DNA of 64,000 nucleotides from Streptomyces sp. CCM_MD2014 (GCF_000772045.1 NZ_CP009754.1:4898001-4962000); one strand, 5' to 3'; counted from the first letter of the stretch, positions 25,797 through 34,232 are shown. Notes: generated by a model not told the origin, from the letters alone. Numbers and translations: made by a program.

Positions 25797-25964
25797 CTAC
25801 CGGAGAGCGACGTTGATGTTGTTGATGAGCGGCCCCTCCAGCGCCGCGGCCCTGGGGGCGAGGGCCCCGAACAGTGCGGCGGCGGTGATCAGGGCGGCCA
25901 TGGAGACGGCGACCGCGGACCGGGCGGCGGAGCGAACGGGGTCCGCGGGGATCTTGTCGGGCAC
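25797..25964 (-). CDS. Tiny secreted peptide, 55 residues
   Basis: Starts at GTG 25964 with GAAAGG seven bases upstream. Residues 1-17 are basic, 18-35 hydrophobic, and a signal-peptidase-like site follows APRAAA at about residue 41, leaving a mature peptide of about 14 residues (LEGPLINNINVALR). It follows a second tiny secreted peptide gene by 74 bases on the same strand and precedes the XPB gene. I know no family; the high predicted secretion and tiny mature part suggest a signal or surface peptide. Confidence 0.65.
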   Translation of the reverse strand: MPDKIPADPVRSAARSAVAVSMAALITAAALFGALAPRAAALEGPLINNINVALR

Positions 25965-26038
25965 GGCGGGCCTTTCGAGGAGGGACGGCGGGCCGGGGAC
26001 CGGGGCCCGGCCCGCCTGGGGATCGCGGAGGCGGACGG

Positions 26039-26158
26039 TCAGAGGGTGAGGCCTCCGCCGAGGTCGATGCCGACCGCGGCGGCCTCCGCGGCGAACGCGG
26101 CGACCAGCGTCGCGGTGGAGGCCAGAACGGTGGCGAGACGGCGAACTGCAGTGCGCAT
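26039..26158 (-). CDS. Tiny secreted peptide, 39 residues
   Basis: ATG 26158 has AAAGGAAG six bases upstream, an excellent site. MRTAVRRLATVLAST is a basic start followed by an Ala/Val hydrophobic core; signal-peptidase cleavage after AEAAA (about residue 28) would release an 11-residue Gly-rich peptide, VGIDLGGGLTL. Too short for routine gene finders. The 175-base gap upstream (26159-26333) contains an A/T-rich patch (TTTTTTCATAAA on this strand) that may be a promoter. Confidence 0.65.
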   Translation of the reverse strand: MRTAVRRLATVLASTATLVAAFAAEAAAVGIDLGGGLTL

Positions 26159-26333
26159 CGGGCGCTTCCTTTCGCTTCGGTGCAGGACAACCGGTGGCTG
26201 CCCGAGCCCCGCCGGCCCGATGCGGTTTATGAAAAAAGCTCCCTCGCAGGTGCGAATCACCCGGCGTGGCGTGCATGGATCACGCCGTACACCCGGAGGA
26301 GCGACACCGTCCGCAAGGATTCCCGTTAGCCCG

Positions 26334-28931
26334 TCAGCCCGCGTCGTCGGCCAGTTCGGCCACGCCCGTGATCCGGTGCAGCGGGTAGGTGCGCACCTCG
26401 TCCGCCGTGTGGTCGTACGCCGTGACGAAGCCGCCCTCGACCCGGATCGGCGCGATCACCCGCTGGCTGGCGGCGCCCTCGGCGTTCACGTAGCCGATCC
26501 ACAGCGCCTCGCCGGTCAGGACCGCCGCCTGCATCGTGGCCAGCGTCTCGGCGGCGCCCGTGCGGGGCAGCGAGCCGCCCGGCGCACCGCTCCCGCCGTC
26601 GCCCTCCCCGCCGCCGGGGCTCGGCTTGCGCGGGGTCGTCGAGGCCAGGTCACCGGCGCGCACGGCACGGATCGCCGCCGCCAGGAGCGTGTCGTCGGGG
26701 GCCGGCGGACCGTCCGGCACCGGCTCGGGCGCCGCACGCGGCGGGGTGCGGCGGGAGTCCGCGCGGGCGATCAGCACGTCGCCCGCGGCGGACTCGGCGG
26801 CCGGCGCGAACCCGATCGCGCGCAGCCCCTCCAGCAGCGCCGCCGGGTCGGCCTGCGCGGCCAGCACGGTGGGCGCGAGACGGCGCAGGCCGAGGGCGGC
26901 GGCCCGCTTGTCGGCGAGGATCTCGTCCAGCGTCGCGTCGTCGTCGCAGCGCACGTACGCCGAGGCCGCGCCCACCCGCAGCCGCCCGTGCCGCCGGGCC
27001 ACGTCGTCGATCAAATAGGTCAGGGGCTGCGGCACCGGCGTGCGGGAGTGCCGGGCCAGGAACGCGTGCAGGTCGGCCGCGCTCTGCCCGGCGTCCAGCG
27101 CCCGGCGCACCGACCCCGGGGTGAACCGGTAGACGGTCGCCCCGCCCTTGGACTCCACGTCCGCCAGCACCCCCAGCACGTCGGCCAGCTCCCGCTCCAG
27201 CGGCCCCGGCGCCACCGCCGTCAGGTCCGCCTGGAGCAGCACGTGGTCCAGCGGTTCGGGGAAGAGCGGTGCCAGCAGCCGGGCGGCGGTCGCGGTGGCC
27301 GCGGCCCGTTCGGCGGGGGTCGGGGCAGTGGCCGCCGGGGGCGTGCGGTGGTGGTGGACGGGGAGCTTGTCGCCCGGCCCCCGGGGCTCCGTCTCCGCCG
27401 CCGGACGGGGTGCCTCGGGGGCGCCGATGAGGGCCCTGCCCGGCGCCGCCAGCGCACCGCGCCCGGTGACGCCCAGCAGCTCGGCCTCGGACAGCGTCCA
27501 CCGGGCGATCCGGCTGCGCAGGTCGTCGTCCCGCGCGTCACCGGTCCCGGTCTCCCGCTGTTCGCGTTGCGGGCCGCGCAGGGGGCGTTCCCAGCGCAGC
27601 CGGGCCAGCACCGACGCCTCGACGGGCGAGGCACCCTCGGGCAGCCCCGCCAGCAGGGCCAGCACCCGGTGCCGTACCTCCGGCGCCGCCGAACGGTCCA
27701 GGTTCGGGCCCAGCGCCGAGAGCGTGCGGTCCTTCGCGTCCCGCCCCCCGACCACGCCCGGCGTACGGGTGGCCGTCAGCCACGTCCCCGCCAGGTGCGC
27801 CCAGCGCTCGGCGGGCGGCAGCTCGCGCCACTCGTCGTACGCCGGGGTCGCCGCATACCGCTCGTCCGCCTCGCCGTCGGAGGCGATCAGACCGGCGCCG
27901 TAGGCCAGTTCGACCCAGAACGCGGCGACCGGCTCGGGCACGTCCAGCGCCACGGCGGTCCGCTTCAGGTCGCGCACGCTCAGACCGCCGGCCCGCAGCA
28001 CCGCCGGGCCGCCCTCGTCCCACTCCTTCAGCAGTTCCTCCACGGTCGCCAGCGCCGCCAGGGCCTGCCCGGCCGCGGTGGCGTCCACAACCTGTGGACG
28101 GTGCGTGGCGGCCGCTTCCACCGGCGGCGGCACCGGCTCGGGCGCCCGGTGCGCCCGGCCCGCGCGCAGGTGCAGGGCGACCTCGCGGGGCAGCACGACC
28201 GTGCCGGGCGCGGTCGGCAGCAGCAGGCCCCGGTCCAGCAGTGCGCGCAGGTGCGGGGCGGGGTCGTGGGTGACCTGGCCGTACGGCGGCCCCCACACCA
28301 GCCGGGCCAGCACCTCCCGGGACTCCTCCGGCAGCTCGGCGAGGAGCGCCGCCATGCGCCGCCGGTCGGCGAACAGGGCGCCGAGCGCGGACACGGCGGA
28401 GACCGAGTCGTGCGTCGAGGGCAGGCCGACGGCGCCGAGGATCTCCTGGATCCGGCCCGGCGACATCCCCGCCGTCGCCTCCCGCACGGACGGGCCGAGC
28501 CCCGTCGGGGACGGGTGCTGCGGGGAGGGCGCGAGGAGCTCACGGGCGGTGCGCACCAGCCGCAGCCGGTCGTCGGCGCCCCACACCAGCGCCTGCTCGC
28601 GCAGCAGGGCGACGGCCCGGGGCAGGGCGGCCGCGACGGCCGGGTCCTCCTCGTCGCCGCCCATCAGGGCGAGCAGTTCGCCGTACGACGCCGGGTCCGG
28701 CGCCACGGCCAGCGCCTCGGCCGTCTGCAGCGCGAACCGGTCCAGCCGCTCCAGCGCCCGTACGACCGAGGCGCGGGTGCCGGCGCGGGTGGCGAGCTGG
28801 GTGAGGTCGGTCGGCACGGGGGTGATGAGATCGGGACGGCTGCGCAGGAGGGCGGCCAGCGAGACGTCGTCCCTGACGCGGAGCGCCTCCGCGAGGGAGC
28901 GGGGGGCCGCGGACTTCTCCTCGGTGCTCAT
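26334..28931 (-). CDS. Helicase-associated protein (XPB/Ssl2-like domain) with WYL-like C-terminus
   Basis: An 865-residue protein. The N-terminal half is helical (LAEALRVRDDVSLAALLRSR...); a winged-helix XPB/Ssl2-like N-terminal domain (Helicase_C_3 type) is recognisable in the second half (QPLTYLIDDVARRHGRLRVG). The last 70 residues (LWIGYVNAEGAASQR ... HRITGVAEL) look like a WYL domain, which in other bacteria binds nucleic acid or ligands and links to DNA-damage control. ATG 28931 (MSTEEKSAAP) is chosen; the open frame continues far upstream but loses coding character. An orthologous gene sits next to XPB in mycobacteria, from memory. Confidence 0.85.
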   Translation of the reverse strand: MSTEEKSAAPRSLAEALRVRDDVSLAALLRSRPDLITPVPTDLTQLATRAGTRASVVRALERLDRFALQTAEALAVAPDPASYGELLALMGGDEEDPAVAAALPRAVALLREQALVWGADDRLRLVRTARELLAPSPQHPSPTGLGPSVREATAGMSPGRIQEILGAVGLPSTHDSVSAVSALGALFADRRRMAALLAELPEESREVLARLVWGPPYGQVTHDPAPHLRALLDRGLLLPTAPGTVVLPREVALHLRAGRAHRAPEPVPPPVEAAATHRPQVVDATAAGQALAALATVEELLKEWDEGGPAVLRAGGLSVRDLKRTAVALDVPEPVAAFWVELAYGAGLIASDGEADERYAATPAYDEWRELPPAERWAHLAGTWLTATRTPGVVGGRDAKDRTLSALGPNLDRSAAPEVRHRVLALLAGLPEGASPVEASVLARLRWERPLRGPQREQRETGTGDARDDDLRSRIARWTLSEAELLGVTGRGALAAPGRALIGAPEAPRPAAETEPRGPGDKLPVHHHRTPPAATAPTPAERAAATATAARLLAPLFPEPLDHVLLQADLTAVAPGPLERELADVLGVLADVESKGGATVYRFTPGSVRRALDAGQSAADLHAFLARHSRTPVPQPLTYLIDDVARRHGRLRVGAASAYVRCDDDATLDEILADKRAAALGLRRLAPTVLAAQADPAALLEGLRAIGFAPAAESAAGDVLIARADSRRTPPRAAPEPVPDGPPAPDDTLLAAAIRAVRAGDLASTTPRKPSPGGGEGDGGSGAPGGSLPRTGAAETLATMQAAVLTGEALWIGYVNAEGAASQRVIAPIRVEGGFVTAYDHTADEVRTYPLHRITGVAELADDAG

Positions 28932-29070
28932 CCCGCTCACGTTAGCGGGTGGGTGCGACGGCGGAGGTGTGCGTGCGCGGGCGCGGTGCCGTCGGCCGGA
29001 CGGGAGGATTCGGTACCGTCGTCCGACGGGGTACGTCGGGGTACCACAACGCACCGCCCCGGAGGGGAAC

Positions 29071-30084
29071 GTGGGGATCGAGAGCGACCAGGTCGTCTTC
29101 GAGTATCTGAGCCGCGTCGGCGACGTGGCCCAGCAGCGGCAGCTGCCGTCGGCCACCCGCATGCGGCTGGTGTCGGAGCTGCGCAACGAGATCGACCGGC
29201 ACCGTGCCAAGACCACCGTGGACAGCCCCGCCGCCGTCCGCCGCATCCTGGACCGGCTCGGCGACCCCGACGACATCGTCACCGCCGCGGGCGGCACGAG
29301 CGGCGCACGGCAGCAGGCACCGGACCCCACCGCAGTACCCGAACAGCGCGACCCCGAGCCCCGCGAGGCCACGCCACGCGACGCCCAGCGCCGGAGGGGC
29401 CGACGGCGCCCCGCACCCGAAGCCCCGGCCGGGCCCCCGGCCGCCTCCCCGCCCCACGTGGCGAGTGCGCGGGAACTGGGCGACGTCGACGAGGGGCAGC
29501 CGGACTGGTGGCGGGTCGACGACGGCCCCTTCGCCGGTACGGGCACCCTCGGCGACAGCGTTCCCGGATTCGTCGGCGGCGTCGAGATCCCGGAGCTGCT
29601 CAGGAAGCCGCCGAGCGCGGAGGACGAGGCGGGGCGGAAGGACACCGACGGGTCGAAGACCCCGGTGGAGGAGGCCGAGGAGCCGGCCGCCGCGCCGGCC
29701 GGGAGGCGGGAGGGGCGCCGCCTGCCCCGCCTGTGGCCCGAGGGCGGCTGGAACAACCCCCTGCTGCTGCTCGCCGCGGCCCTGCTGATCGCGGGCGCCG
29801 CACTCGGCAGCCTCGTCCCCCTCGGCCTCGGCTGGCTGATCGCCTACCTCTCCCGCAGGCTGACCCCGGCCCAGACGAAGTGGGCCGTCCTGGGCCTGCC
29901 CGGCACGGTCGCCGCCGCCGGCGCCGTCTGGCTGTGGGGCCGCGCCGAGGGGCGCTGGGGCGACGAGATCACCGAGGGCCGGCTGAACGAGGCCGTCGCC
30001 GACACCTGGCCCTGGGTCCTGCGCGGCGCCGCCGTGGCCACGGCCCTCTACCTCCTGTGGCGCTCCCGCCGCTCCCGCGCCTGA
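29071..30084 (+). CDS. Membrane protein with DUF1700-like N-terminus
   Basis: A 337-residue protein from GTG 29071, preceded by GGAGG at 29061-29065. The N-terminal 75 residues (LSRVGDVAQQRQLPSATRMR, then RRILDRLGDPDDIV) resemble the helical HAAS/DUF1700 region found with PadR regulators. A long Pro/Arg/Glu-rich low-complexity linker follows, then two or three transmembrane helices (about 230-330). The stop TGA at 30082-30084 lies at the beginning of a 16-bp repeat array, which appears to have expanded from the gene's last codons. Divergent from the WYL-type gene. Confidence 0.8.
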   Translation: MGIESDQVVFEYLSRVGDVAQQRQLPSATRMRLVSELRNEIDRHRAKTTVDSPAAVRRILDRLGDPDDIVTAAGGTSGARQQAPDPTAVPEQRDPEPREATPRDAQRRRGRRRPAPEAPAGPPAASPPHVASARELGDVDEGQPDWWRVDDGPFAGTGTLGDSVPGFVGGVEIPELLRKPPSAEDEAGRKDTDGSKTPVEEAEEPAAAPAGRREGRRLPRLWPEGGWNNPLLLLAAALLIAGAALGSLVPLGLGWLIAYLSRRLTPAQTKWAVLGLPGTVAAAGAVWLWGRAEGRWGDEITEGRLNEAVADTWPWVLRGAAVATALYLLWRSRRSRA

Positions 30085-30400
30085 CGGCTCCCGCGCCTGA
30101 CGGCTCCCGCGCCTGACGGCTCCCGCGCCTGGCGGCTCCCGCGCCTGACGGCTCCCGCGCCTGGCGGCTCCCGGGCTTGGCGGCTCCCGGGCTTGGCGGT
30201 TTTCGGGCTTGGCGGCTCCCGGGCTTGGCGGTTTTCGGGCTTGGCGGCTCCCGGGCTTGGCGGTTTTCGGGCTTGGCGGCTCCCGGGCTTGGCGGTTTTC
30301 GGGCTTGGCGGCTCCCGGGCTTGGCGGTTTTCGGGCTTGGCGGCTCCCGGGCTTGGCGGTTTTCGGGCTTGGCGGCTCCCGGGCTTGGCGGCTCCCGCGC
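30065..30400. repeat. 16-bp tandem repeat array (about 21 units)
   Basis: From 30081 there are 20 uninterrupted 16-bp units to 30400, plus a partial one before. Three unit types occur: CTGACGGCTCCCGCGC at the start, then TTGGCGGCTCCCGGGC and TTGGCGGTTTTCGGGC strictly alternating from 30177 to 30368. The first units match the 3' end of the preceding gene. Since 16 is not a multiple of three, several frames stay open by chance; I do not regard them as genes. Confidence 0.95.
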
Positions 30401-30429
30401 CGGCCGCTCCGGGCCTGGTTCCCGGGCTC

Positions 30430-30660
30430 GGCGGTTCCCGGCCCGCTCCGGCGCCCGCCCGTTCCCGCGCCCGCCCGTTCCCGCGCCCACTCGTTCCCGC
30501 GCCCACTCGTTCCCGCGCCCGCCCGTCCCGGCGCCCACTCGTTCCCGCGCCCACTCGTTCCCGCGCCCACTCGTTCCCGGCGCCCACTCGTTCCCGCGCC
30601 CATCCGTCCCGGCGCCCACCCGCTCCCGCGCCCACCAGTCTCGGCGCCCGACAAGCCCGC
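30430..30660. repeat. Second block of 16- to 17-bp repeats
   Basis: About 13 more diverged units of the type CGTTCCCGCGCCCACT, sometimes CGTCCCGGCGCCCAC(T/C), run up to the HAD gene. The period is the same as the first block, so both likely derive from one expansion. No gene is credible in 30085-30700. Confidence 0.9.
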
Positions 30661-30700
30661 GCCCGACAGGTCCCGTCCCACGCCCGGCACAATGGGAGCC

Positions 30701-31363
30701 ATGGCCTCCACGACGCGCCCCGCGCCCACCGTCGGTTTCGACCTCGACATGACGCTGATCGACTCACGGCCCGGCATCCGCGCCTGCTACCTGGAGCTGA
30801 GCGCCCGCACGGGGACGTACGTGGACGCCGACCTGGCCGTCACCCGGCTCGGGCCGCCGCTGGCCGAGGAACTGGCGAACTGGTTCCCGGCCGGGGAGAT
30901 CGAGGCCGTCGCCGACCTGTACCGGGAGATCTACCCGGCGTACGCGATCGAGCCCACTCTCGCGCTGACCGGCGCCCGCGAGGCCGTCGCCGCCGTGCGC
31001 GAGGCCGGCGGGCGGGCGATCGTCGTCACCGCCAAGTACGAGCCCAACGCCAAGCTGCACCTGGCCCACCTCGGCATCGAGCCGGACGCCGTGATCGGCG
31101 GTCTGTGGGCCGAGCAGAAGGCCGTCGCGCTGCGCGAGCACGACGCGGACGTCTACGTCGGCGACCACGTCGGCGACGTACGCGGAGCCCGCGCCGCCGG
31201 TGCGCTCTCGGTGGCCGTGGCGAGCGGACCCTGCGACGCCGACGAGCTGCGCGCGGCCGGTGCGGACGTGGTCCTCGCCGACCTCACCCGGTTCCCGGCG
31301 TGGCTCGCGGCCTACCGCGACGGCGAGGGCGACACCGAGGGGCTCGACGCGGCGCGCGCCTGA
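30701..31363 (+). CDS. HAD-superfamily phosphatase (phosphoglycolate phosphatase-like)
   Basis: A 220-residue HAD hydrolase. Motif I is FDLDMTLIDS with the nucleophile Asp and second Asp, motif II VVTAKY, motif III K in LWAEQKAVAL, and motif IV VYVGDHVGDVRGA. A helical cap lies between motifs I and II. ATG 30701 is taken; ATG 30692 is in frame and possible. Much longer readings through the repeat array are rejected. The substrate is unknown; phosphoglycolate or a nucleotide is typical. Confidence 0.9.
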   Translation: MASTTRPAPTVGFDLDMTLIDSRPGIRACYLELSARTGTYVDADLAVTRLGPPLAEELANWFPAGEIEAVADLYREIYPAYAIEPTLALTGAREAVAAVREAGGRAIVVTAKYEPNAKLHLAHLGIEPDAVIGGLWAEQKAVALREHDADVYVGDHVGDVRGARAAGALSVAVASGPCDADELRAAGADVVLADLTRFPAWLAAYRDGEGDTEGLDAARA

Positions 31364-31590
31364 CGCCGCCCGGCGGCGACCGACCGGAGCACCCCGGCAC
31401 CGGCGACCAGGAAGCCCACTCCCATCAGCATGCTCAACCCGAACATGAAGGTGGGGAAGGGCGTCGTGCCCAGCAGCAGCGGGGCCACCGTGACCAGAGT
31501 GGCCACGGCGCCGACGAAGAAGACGATCGCACCGGCGCGGATCAGCCGGTCACCGGGCGCGGCGGAATTCGTTTGGGTTTGTTCACGCAC
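31312..31590 (-). CDS. Small membrane protein
   Basis: About 92 residues from GTG 31590. Two transmembrane helices (IRAGAIVFFVGAVATLVTVA and GLSMLMGVGFLVAGAGVL) with a short loop and a basic, Ser/Pro-rich tail. The 3' end overlaps the end of the HAD gene on the other strand by 52 bases. A TTG further upstream at 31623 is a weaker start. Function unknown. Confidence 0.65.
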   Translation of the reverse strand: MREQTQTNSAAPGDRLIRAGAIVFFVGAVATLVTVAPLLLGTTPFPTFMFGLSMLMGVGFLVAGAGVLRSVAAGRRQARAASSPSVSPSPSR

Positions 31591-31710
31591 CCGACCAGGG
31601 TAGTTCCCAGGCCCGGGGAACAACCGGGGGACGTCTTGTCACCCGGCCGCGGACCATTAGCCTGGGTACCGGCGGGTCAGGACGACCCGCCCGAGTGCTA
31701 TCAAGAGCCG

Positions 31711-31741
31711 TTTCCGAGCATATTTCCGAGCAGTTTCCGAC
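31711..31741 (+). repeat. Three 12-bp direct repeats in the leader of the extended cold-shock gene
   Basis: TTTCCGAGCATA (31711), TTTCCGAGCAGT (31723) and TTTCCGACGAGT (31735) are spaced exactly 12 bases apart, 23 bases or more before the GTG start. They could be mRNA leader binding sites for a cold-shock protein (autoregulation) or for another RNA-binding protein. Confidence 0.6.
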
Positions 31742-31763
31742 GAGTACGAGGACGAGGACAGAC

Positions 31764-32147
31764 GTGCCTACCGGCAAGGTCAAGTGGTTCAACAGCGAGA
31801 AGGGCTTCGGCTTTCTCTCCCGCGACGACGGCGGTGACGTCTTCGTCCATTCCTCGGTCCTCCCCGCCGGAGTCGAGAGCCTGAAGCCGGGGCAGCGCGT
31901 CGAGTTCGGTGTCGTCGCCGGTCAGCGCGGTGACCAGGCGCTGTCGCTCGCCCTGCTCGACCCGGCCCCCTCGGTCGCGGCCGCGCAGCGCAAGAAACCG
32001 GACGAGCTGGCCTCCATCGTGCAGGACCTGACGACCCTCCTGGAGAACATCACGCCGATGCTGGAGCGCGGCCGCTACCCCGAGAAGACGGCGGGCAAGA
32101 AGATCGCCGGGCTGCTCCGCGCGGTCGCGGACCAGCTCGACGTCTGA
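31764..32147 (+). CDS. Cold-shock-domain protein with C-terminal extension
   Basis: A 127-residue protein from GTG 31764. Residues 1-66 are a cold-shock domain (TGKVKWFNSEKGFGF, then DVFVHSSVL). Residues 67-127 are a helical, charged extension (KKPDELASIVQDLTTLLENI, then AGKKIAGLLRAVADQLDV) not found in single-domain CspA. The extension may mediate dimerisation or protein contact. Convergent with mqnA. Confidence 0.92.
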   Translation: MPTGKVKWFNSEKGFGFLSRDDGGDVFVHSSVLPAGVESLKPGQRVEFGVVAGQRGDQALSLALLDPAPSVAAAQRKKPDELASIVQDLTTLLENITPMLERGRYPEKTAGKKIAGLLRAVADQLDV

Positions 32148-32161
32148 CCCCGTCCCCCCGG

Positions 32162-33010
32162 TCAGGGGAACGCCAGCGCGTCCGGGCCGAGGGCCGGTAC
32201 GAGTCCCTCGGCCGCCGCGCGGGTCAGCAGGCCCCGGATCGCCGCGTAGCCGTCCTCGCCGAGGTCGGCGGTGAACTCGTTGACGTACAGCCCGATGTGC
32301 TGGTCGGCGACGGCCGGGTCCATCTCCTGCGCGTGCTCCATGACGTACGGCCGGGACGCCTCGGGGTCGTCCCAGGCCGCGCGGACGGAGCCGCGGACGG
32401 CGTCGGCGAGGCGGTTCAGCGTCTCGGCGCCCAGCGAGCGCTTCGCGATGATCGCGCCGAGCGGGATCGGCAGCCCGGTCGTCCGCTCCCAGTGCTCGCC
32501 CATGTCGGCGAGCTTGTGCAGCCCGTAGTTCTGGTACGTGAAGCGCGCCTCGTGGATCACCAGCCCCGCGTCGACCTTTCCGTCCCGCACGGCCGGCATG
32601 ATCTCGTGGAAGGGCATGACGACGATCTCGCCGACCCCGCCGGGCACCGTGTCCGCCGCCCACAGGCGGAAGAGCAGGTAGGCGGTGGAGGTTTCGCTGG
32701 GCACCGCGACCGTGCGGCCCCCGAGGTCGGCGTCCGCCTCCCGGGTCAGCACCAGCGGGCCGCAGCCCCGGCCGAGCGCGCCTCCGCAGGGCAGCAGGGC
32801 GTACTCGCCGAGGACGTACGGCAGTACGGCGTACGACACCTTCAGCACGTCGAACTCGCCGCGCTCGGCCATGCCGTTGGTGATGTCGATGTCCGCGAAG
32901 GTCACGTCGAGGGCGGGGGCGCCCGGAACGCGGCCGTGGGCGAGGGCGTCGAAGACGAAGGTGTCGTTCGGGCAGGGGGAGTACGCGATCTGCAGCGTGT
33001 CAGCGCTCAT
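32162..33010 (-). CDS. mqnA: Chorismate dehydratase (futalosine pathway)
   Basis: A 282-residue periplasmic-binding-like-fold enzyme. It makes 3-[(1-carboxyvinyl)oxy]benzoate from chorismate, the first step of the futalosine route to menaquinone, first described in Streptomyces. Motifs at the start (YSPCPNDTFVFDAL) and VPSETSTAYLLFRLW are typical of the MqnA family. The start overlaps the end of mqnB by 11 bases, so the two are co-translated. Other pathway genes are not in the window. Confidence 0.95.
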   Translation of the reverse strand: MSADTLQIAYSPCPNDTFVFDALAHGRVPGAPALDVTFADIDITNGMAERGEFDVLKVSYAVLPYVLGEYALLPCGGALGRGCGPLVLTREADADLGGRTVAVPSETSTAYLLFRLWAADTVPGGVGEIVVMPFHEIMPAVRDGKVDAGLVIHEARFTYQNYGLHKLADMGEHWERTTGLPIPLGAIIAKRSLGAETLNRLADAVRGSVRAAWDDPEASRPYVMEHAQEMDPAVADQHIGLYVNEFTADLGEDGYAAIRGLLTRAAAEGLVPALGPDALAFP

Positions 33011-33695
33011 GTGGGTTCCAACTCCTGAGGACGGGGGCGAGCTTCCCGAAGGCGTCCGTCAGCGCCGCGAGCGCCTCGCCGATGCGCCAGGCGGCGCGGT
33101 CGCGCGGGCCGACCGGATTGGAGACCGCGCGCAGTTCCAGCACCGGCACGCCGTGCGCGGCGGCGGCCTCGGCGACCCCGAAGCCCTCCATGGCCTCGGC
33201 CAGGGCGCCGGGGTGGCGTTCGCGCAACAGCGTGGCGCGGGCCGCGGTGCCGGTGACGGTGGACCCGGTCAGGACGGTGCCGGGGCGGGCGCCGGTCGCG
33301 TCGGCGACGGCGGCGACGAGGCCGGCGGGCGGGTGGTGGGTGACGGTGCCGAAGCCGAGTTCGGTGACCGGCAGGAAGCCGTCGGCGGTCTCGGCGCCCA
33401 GGTCGGCCGCGGTGATCGTGTCGGCGACGACGAGTGAGCCGACGGGCGCGTGCGGGGCGAAGCCGCCGCCGATGCCGGCCGAGACGACCAGGTCGTAGGG
33501 GCTGCCGTCGAGCGCGGCGGCGGTCAGGGCGGCCGCCGTGGAGGCGGCGGCGAGGGCCGGGCCGACGCCGGCGGCCAGCAGGTCCCAGCCGTCCGGCAGC
33601 CGGTGCAGGGAGATCCCGGGGCGGGACGCCTCGGTGCCCGGCGCCGGGAACGCCCGGGCCACCGCGTCCCGTTCGACGGGGACCGCGGTGGCCAC
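33000..33695 (-). CDS. mqnB: Futalosine hydrolase
   Basis: A 231-residue nucleosidase of the phosphorylase/MTAN fold that removes adenine from 6-amino-6-deoxyfutalosine or hypoxanthine from futalosine. VSAGIGGGFAP binds the ribosyl part, and EAMEGFGVAEAAA is the purine-site motif. GTG 33695 is the only usable start after the previous stop, and has no clear ribosome-binding site, so translation is probably coupled to the upstream lipoprotein gene (27 bases away). Confidence 0.93.
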   Translation of the reverse strand: MATAVPVERDAVARAFPAPGTEASRPGISLHRLPDGWDLLAAGVGPALAAASTAAALTAAALDGSPYDLVVSAGIGGGFAPHAPVGSLVVADTITAADLGAETADGFLPVTELGFGTVTHHPPAGLVAAVADATGARPGTVLTGSTVTGTAARATLLRERHPGALAEAMEGFGVAEAAAAHGVPVLELRAVSNPVGPRDRAAWRIGEALAALTDAFGKLAPVLRSWNPHER

Positions 33696-33722
33696 GAGGA
33701 GGTGCGGGGAGGACGTGGGAGG

Positions 33723-34232
33723 TCAGTCCTTCTTCAGCTCGAAGACCCACACGGCGGTGATGTTCTGGCTGTCGTCCTTGCCGTCCCGCGCGGCGACGGC
33801 GACGTTCGTCGAGTCGCCCTGGGCGCCGTACTGCGCGTTGAAGAAGACGCTGCCCGGCACGGTGCGGTAGGTCTTGTCGCTGTCCTCGACCAGCTGCTGA
33901 CCGTTCATCAGGATCGTCCAGTGCTTGTCCGCGATGTCCGGGTCGACACCGAAACGCACGGTCTCGTCCTGGTCGACGGTGATGGACTTCGCGTCCTTGT
34001 CCTTCAGGCACTTGGTGATCTCGTCGGCCGAAAGGGTCTTGCCCTCTCCGCCGCAGGTGGCCTCGGAGCTGACCGAGTCACTGCCGACCGTGATCGTCGC
34101 GATCGGGGTCGGTTCGTCACAGGCGGACAGCAGGAGAAGTCCGGCGGACACGGCGCCTACGGCGGCGACGGCGCGGCGGCGTCGCACAGCGCGGTGTCCG
34201 AGAGCGGCGGTGCCGCGGGGCAACGTGGTCAT
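33723..34232 (-). CDS. DUF2771-like lipoprotein
   Basis: A 169-residue lipoprotein. A basic N-terminus (RRRRAV) precedes a hydrophobic core and the lipobox LLLSAC at about 35-40. The mature part holds a Cys pair (C60, C75) and FGVDPDIADKHWTILMNGQ. It resembles the actinobacterial DUF2771 family, of unknown function. The first gene of the likely unit with mqnB and mqnA; whether it has anything to do with menaquinone is unknown. Confidence 0.8.
   Translation of the reverse strand: MTTLPRGTAALGHRAVRRRRAVAAVGAVSAGLLLLSACDEPTPIATITVGSDSVSSEATCGGEGKTLSADEITKCLKDKDAKSITVDQDETVRFGVDPDIADKHWTILMNGQQLVEDSDKTYRTVPGSVFFNAQYGAQGDSTNVAVAARDGKDDSQNITAVWVFELKKD

Noticed and set aside
24150..30116. Open frame of 1988 codons on the plus strand
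   Set aside because: It lies opposite the XPB and WYL-type genes and mirrors their codon bias; the sequence is low-complexity Arg/Gly/Leu. A GC-rich shadow.
30065..30660. CRISPR array
   Set aside because: Units are contiguous 16-mers without unique spacers, and no cas gene is present.
30193..30700. HAD gene extended through the repeat array, and minus-strand repeat ORFs
   Set aside because: The 16-bp unit has no stops in several frames by chance. HAD proteins begin at the FDLD motif near 30735, fitting ATG 30701.
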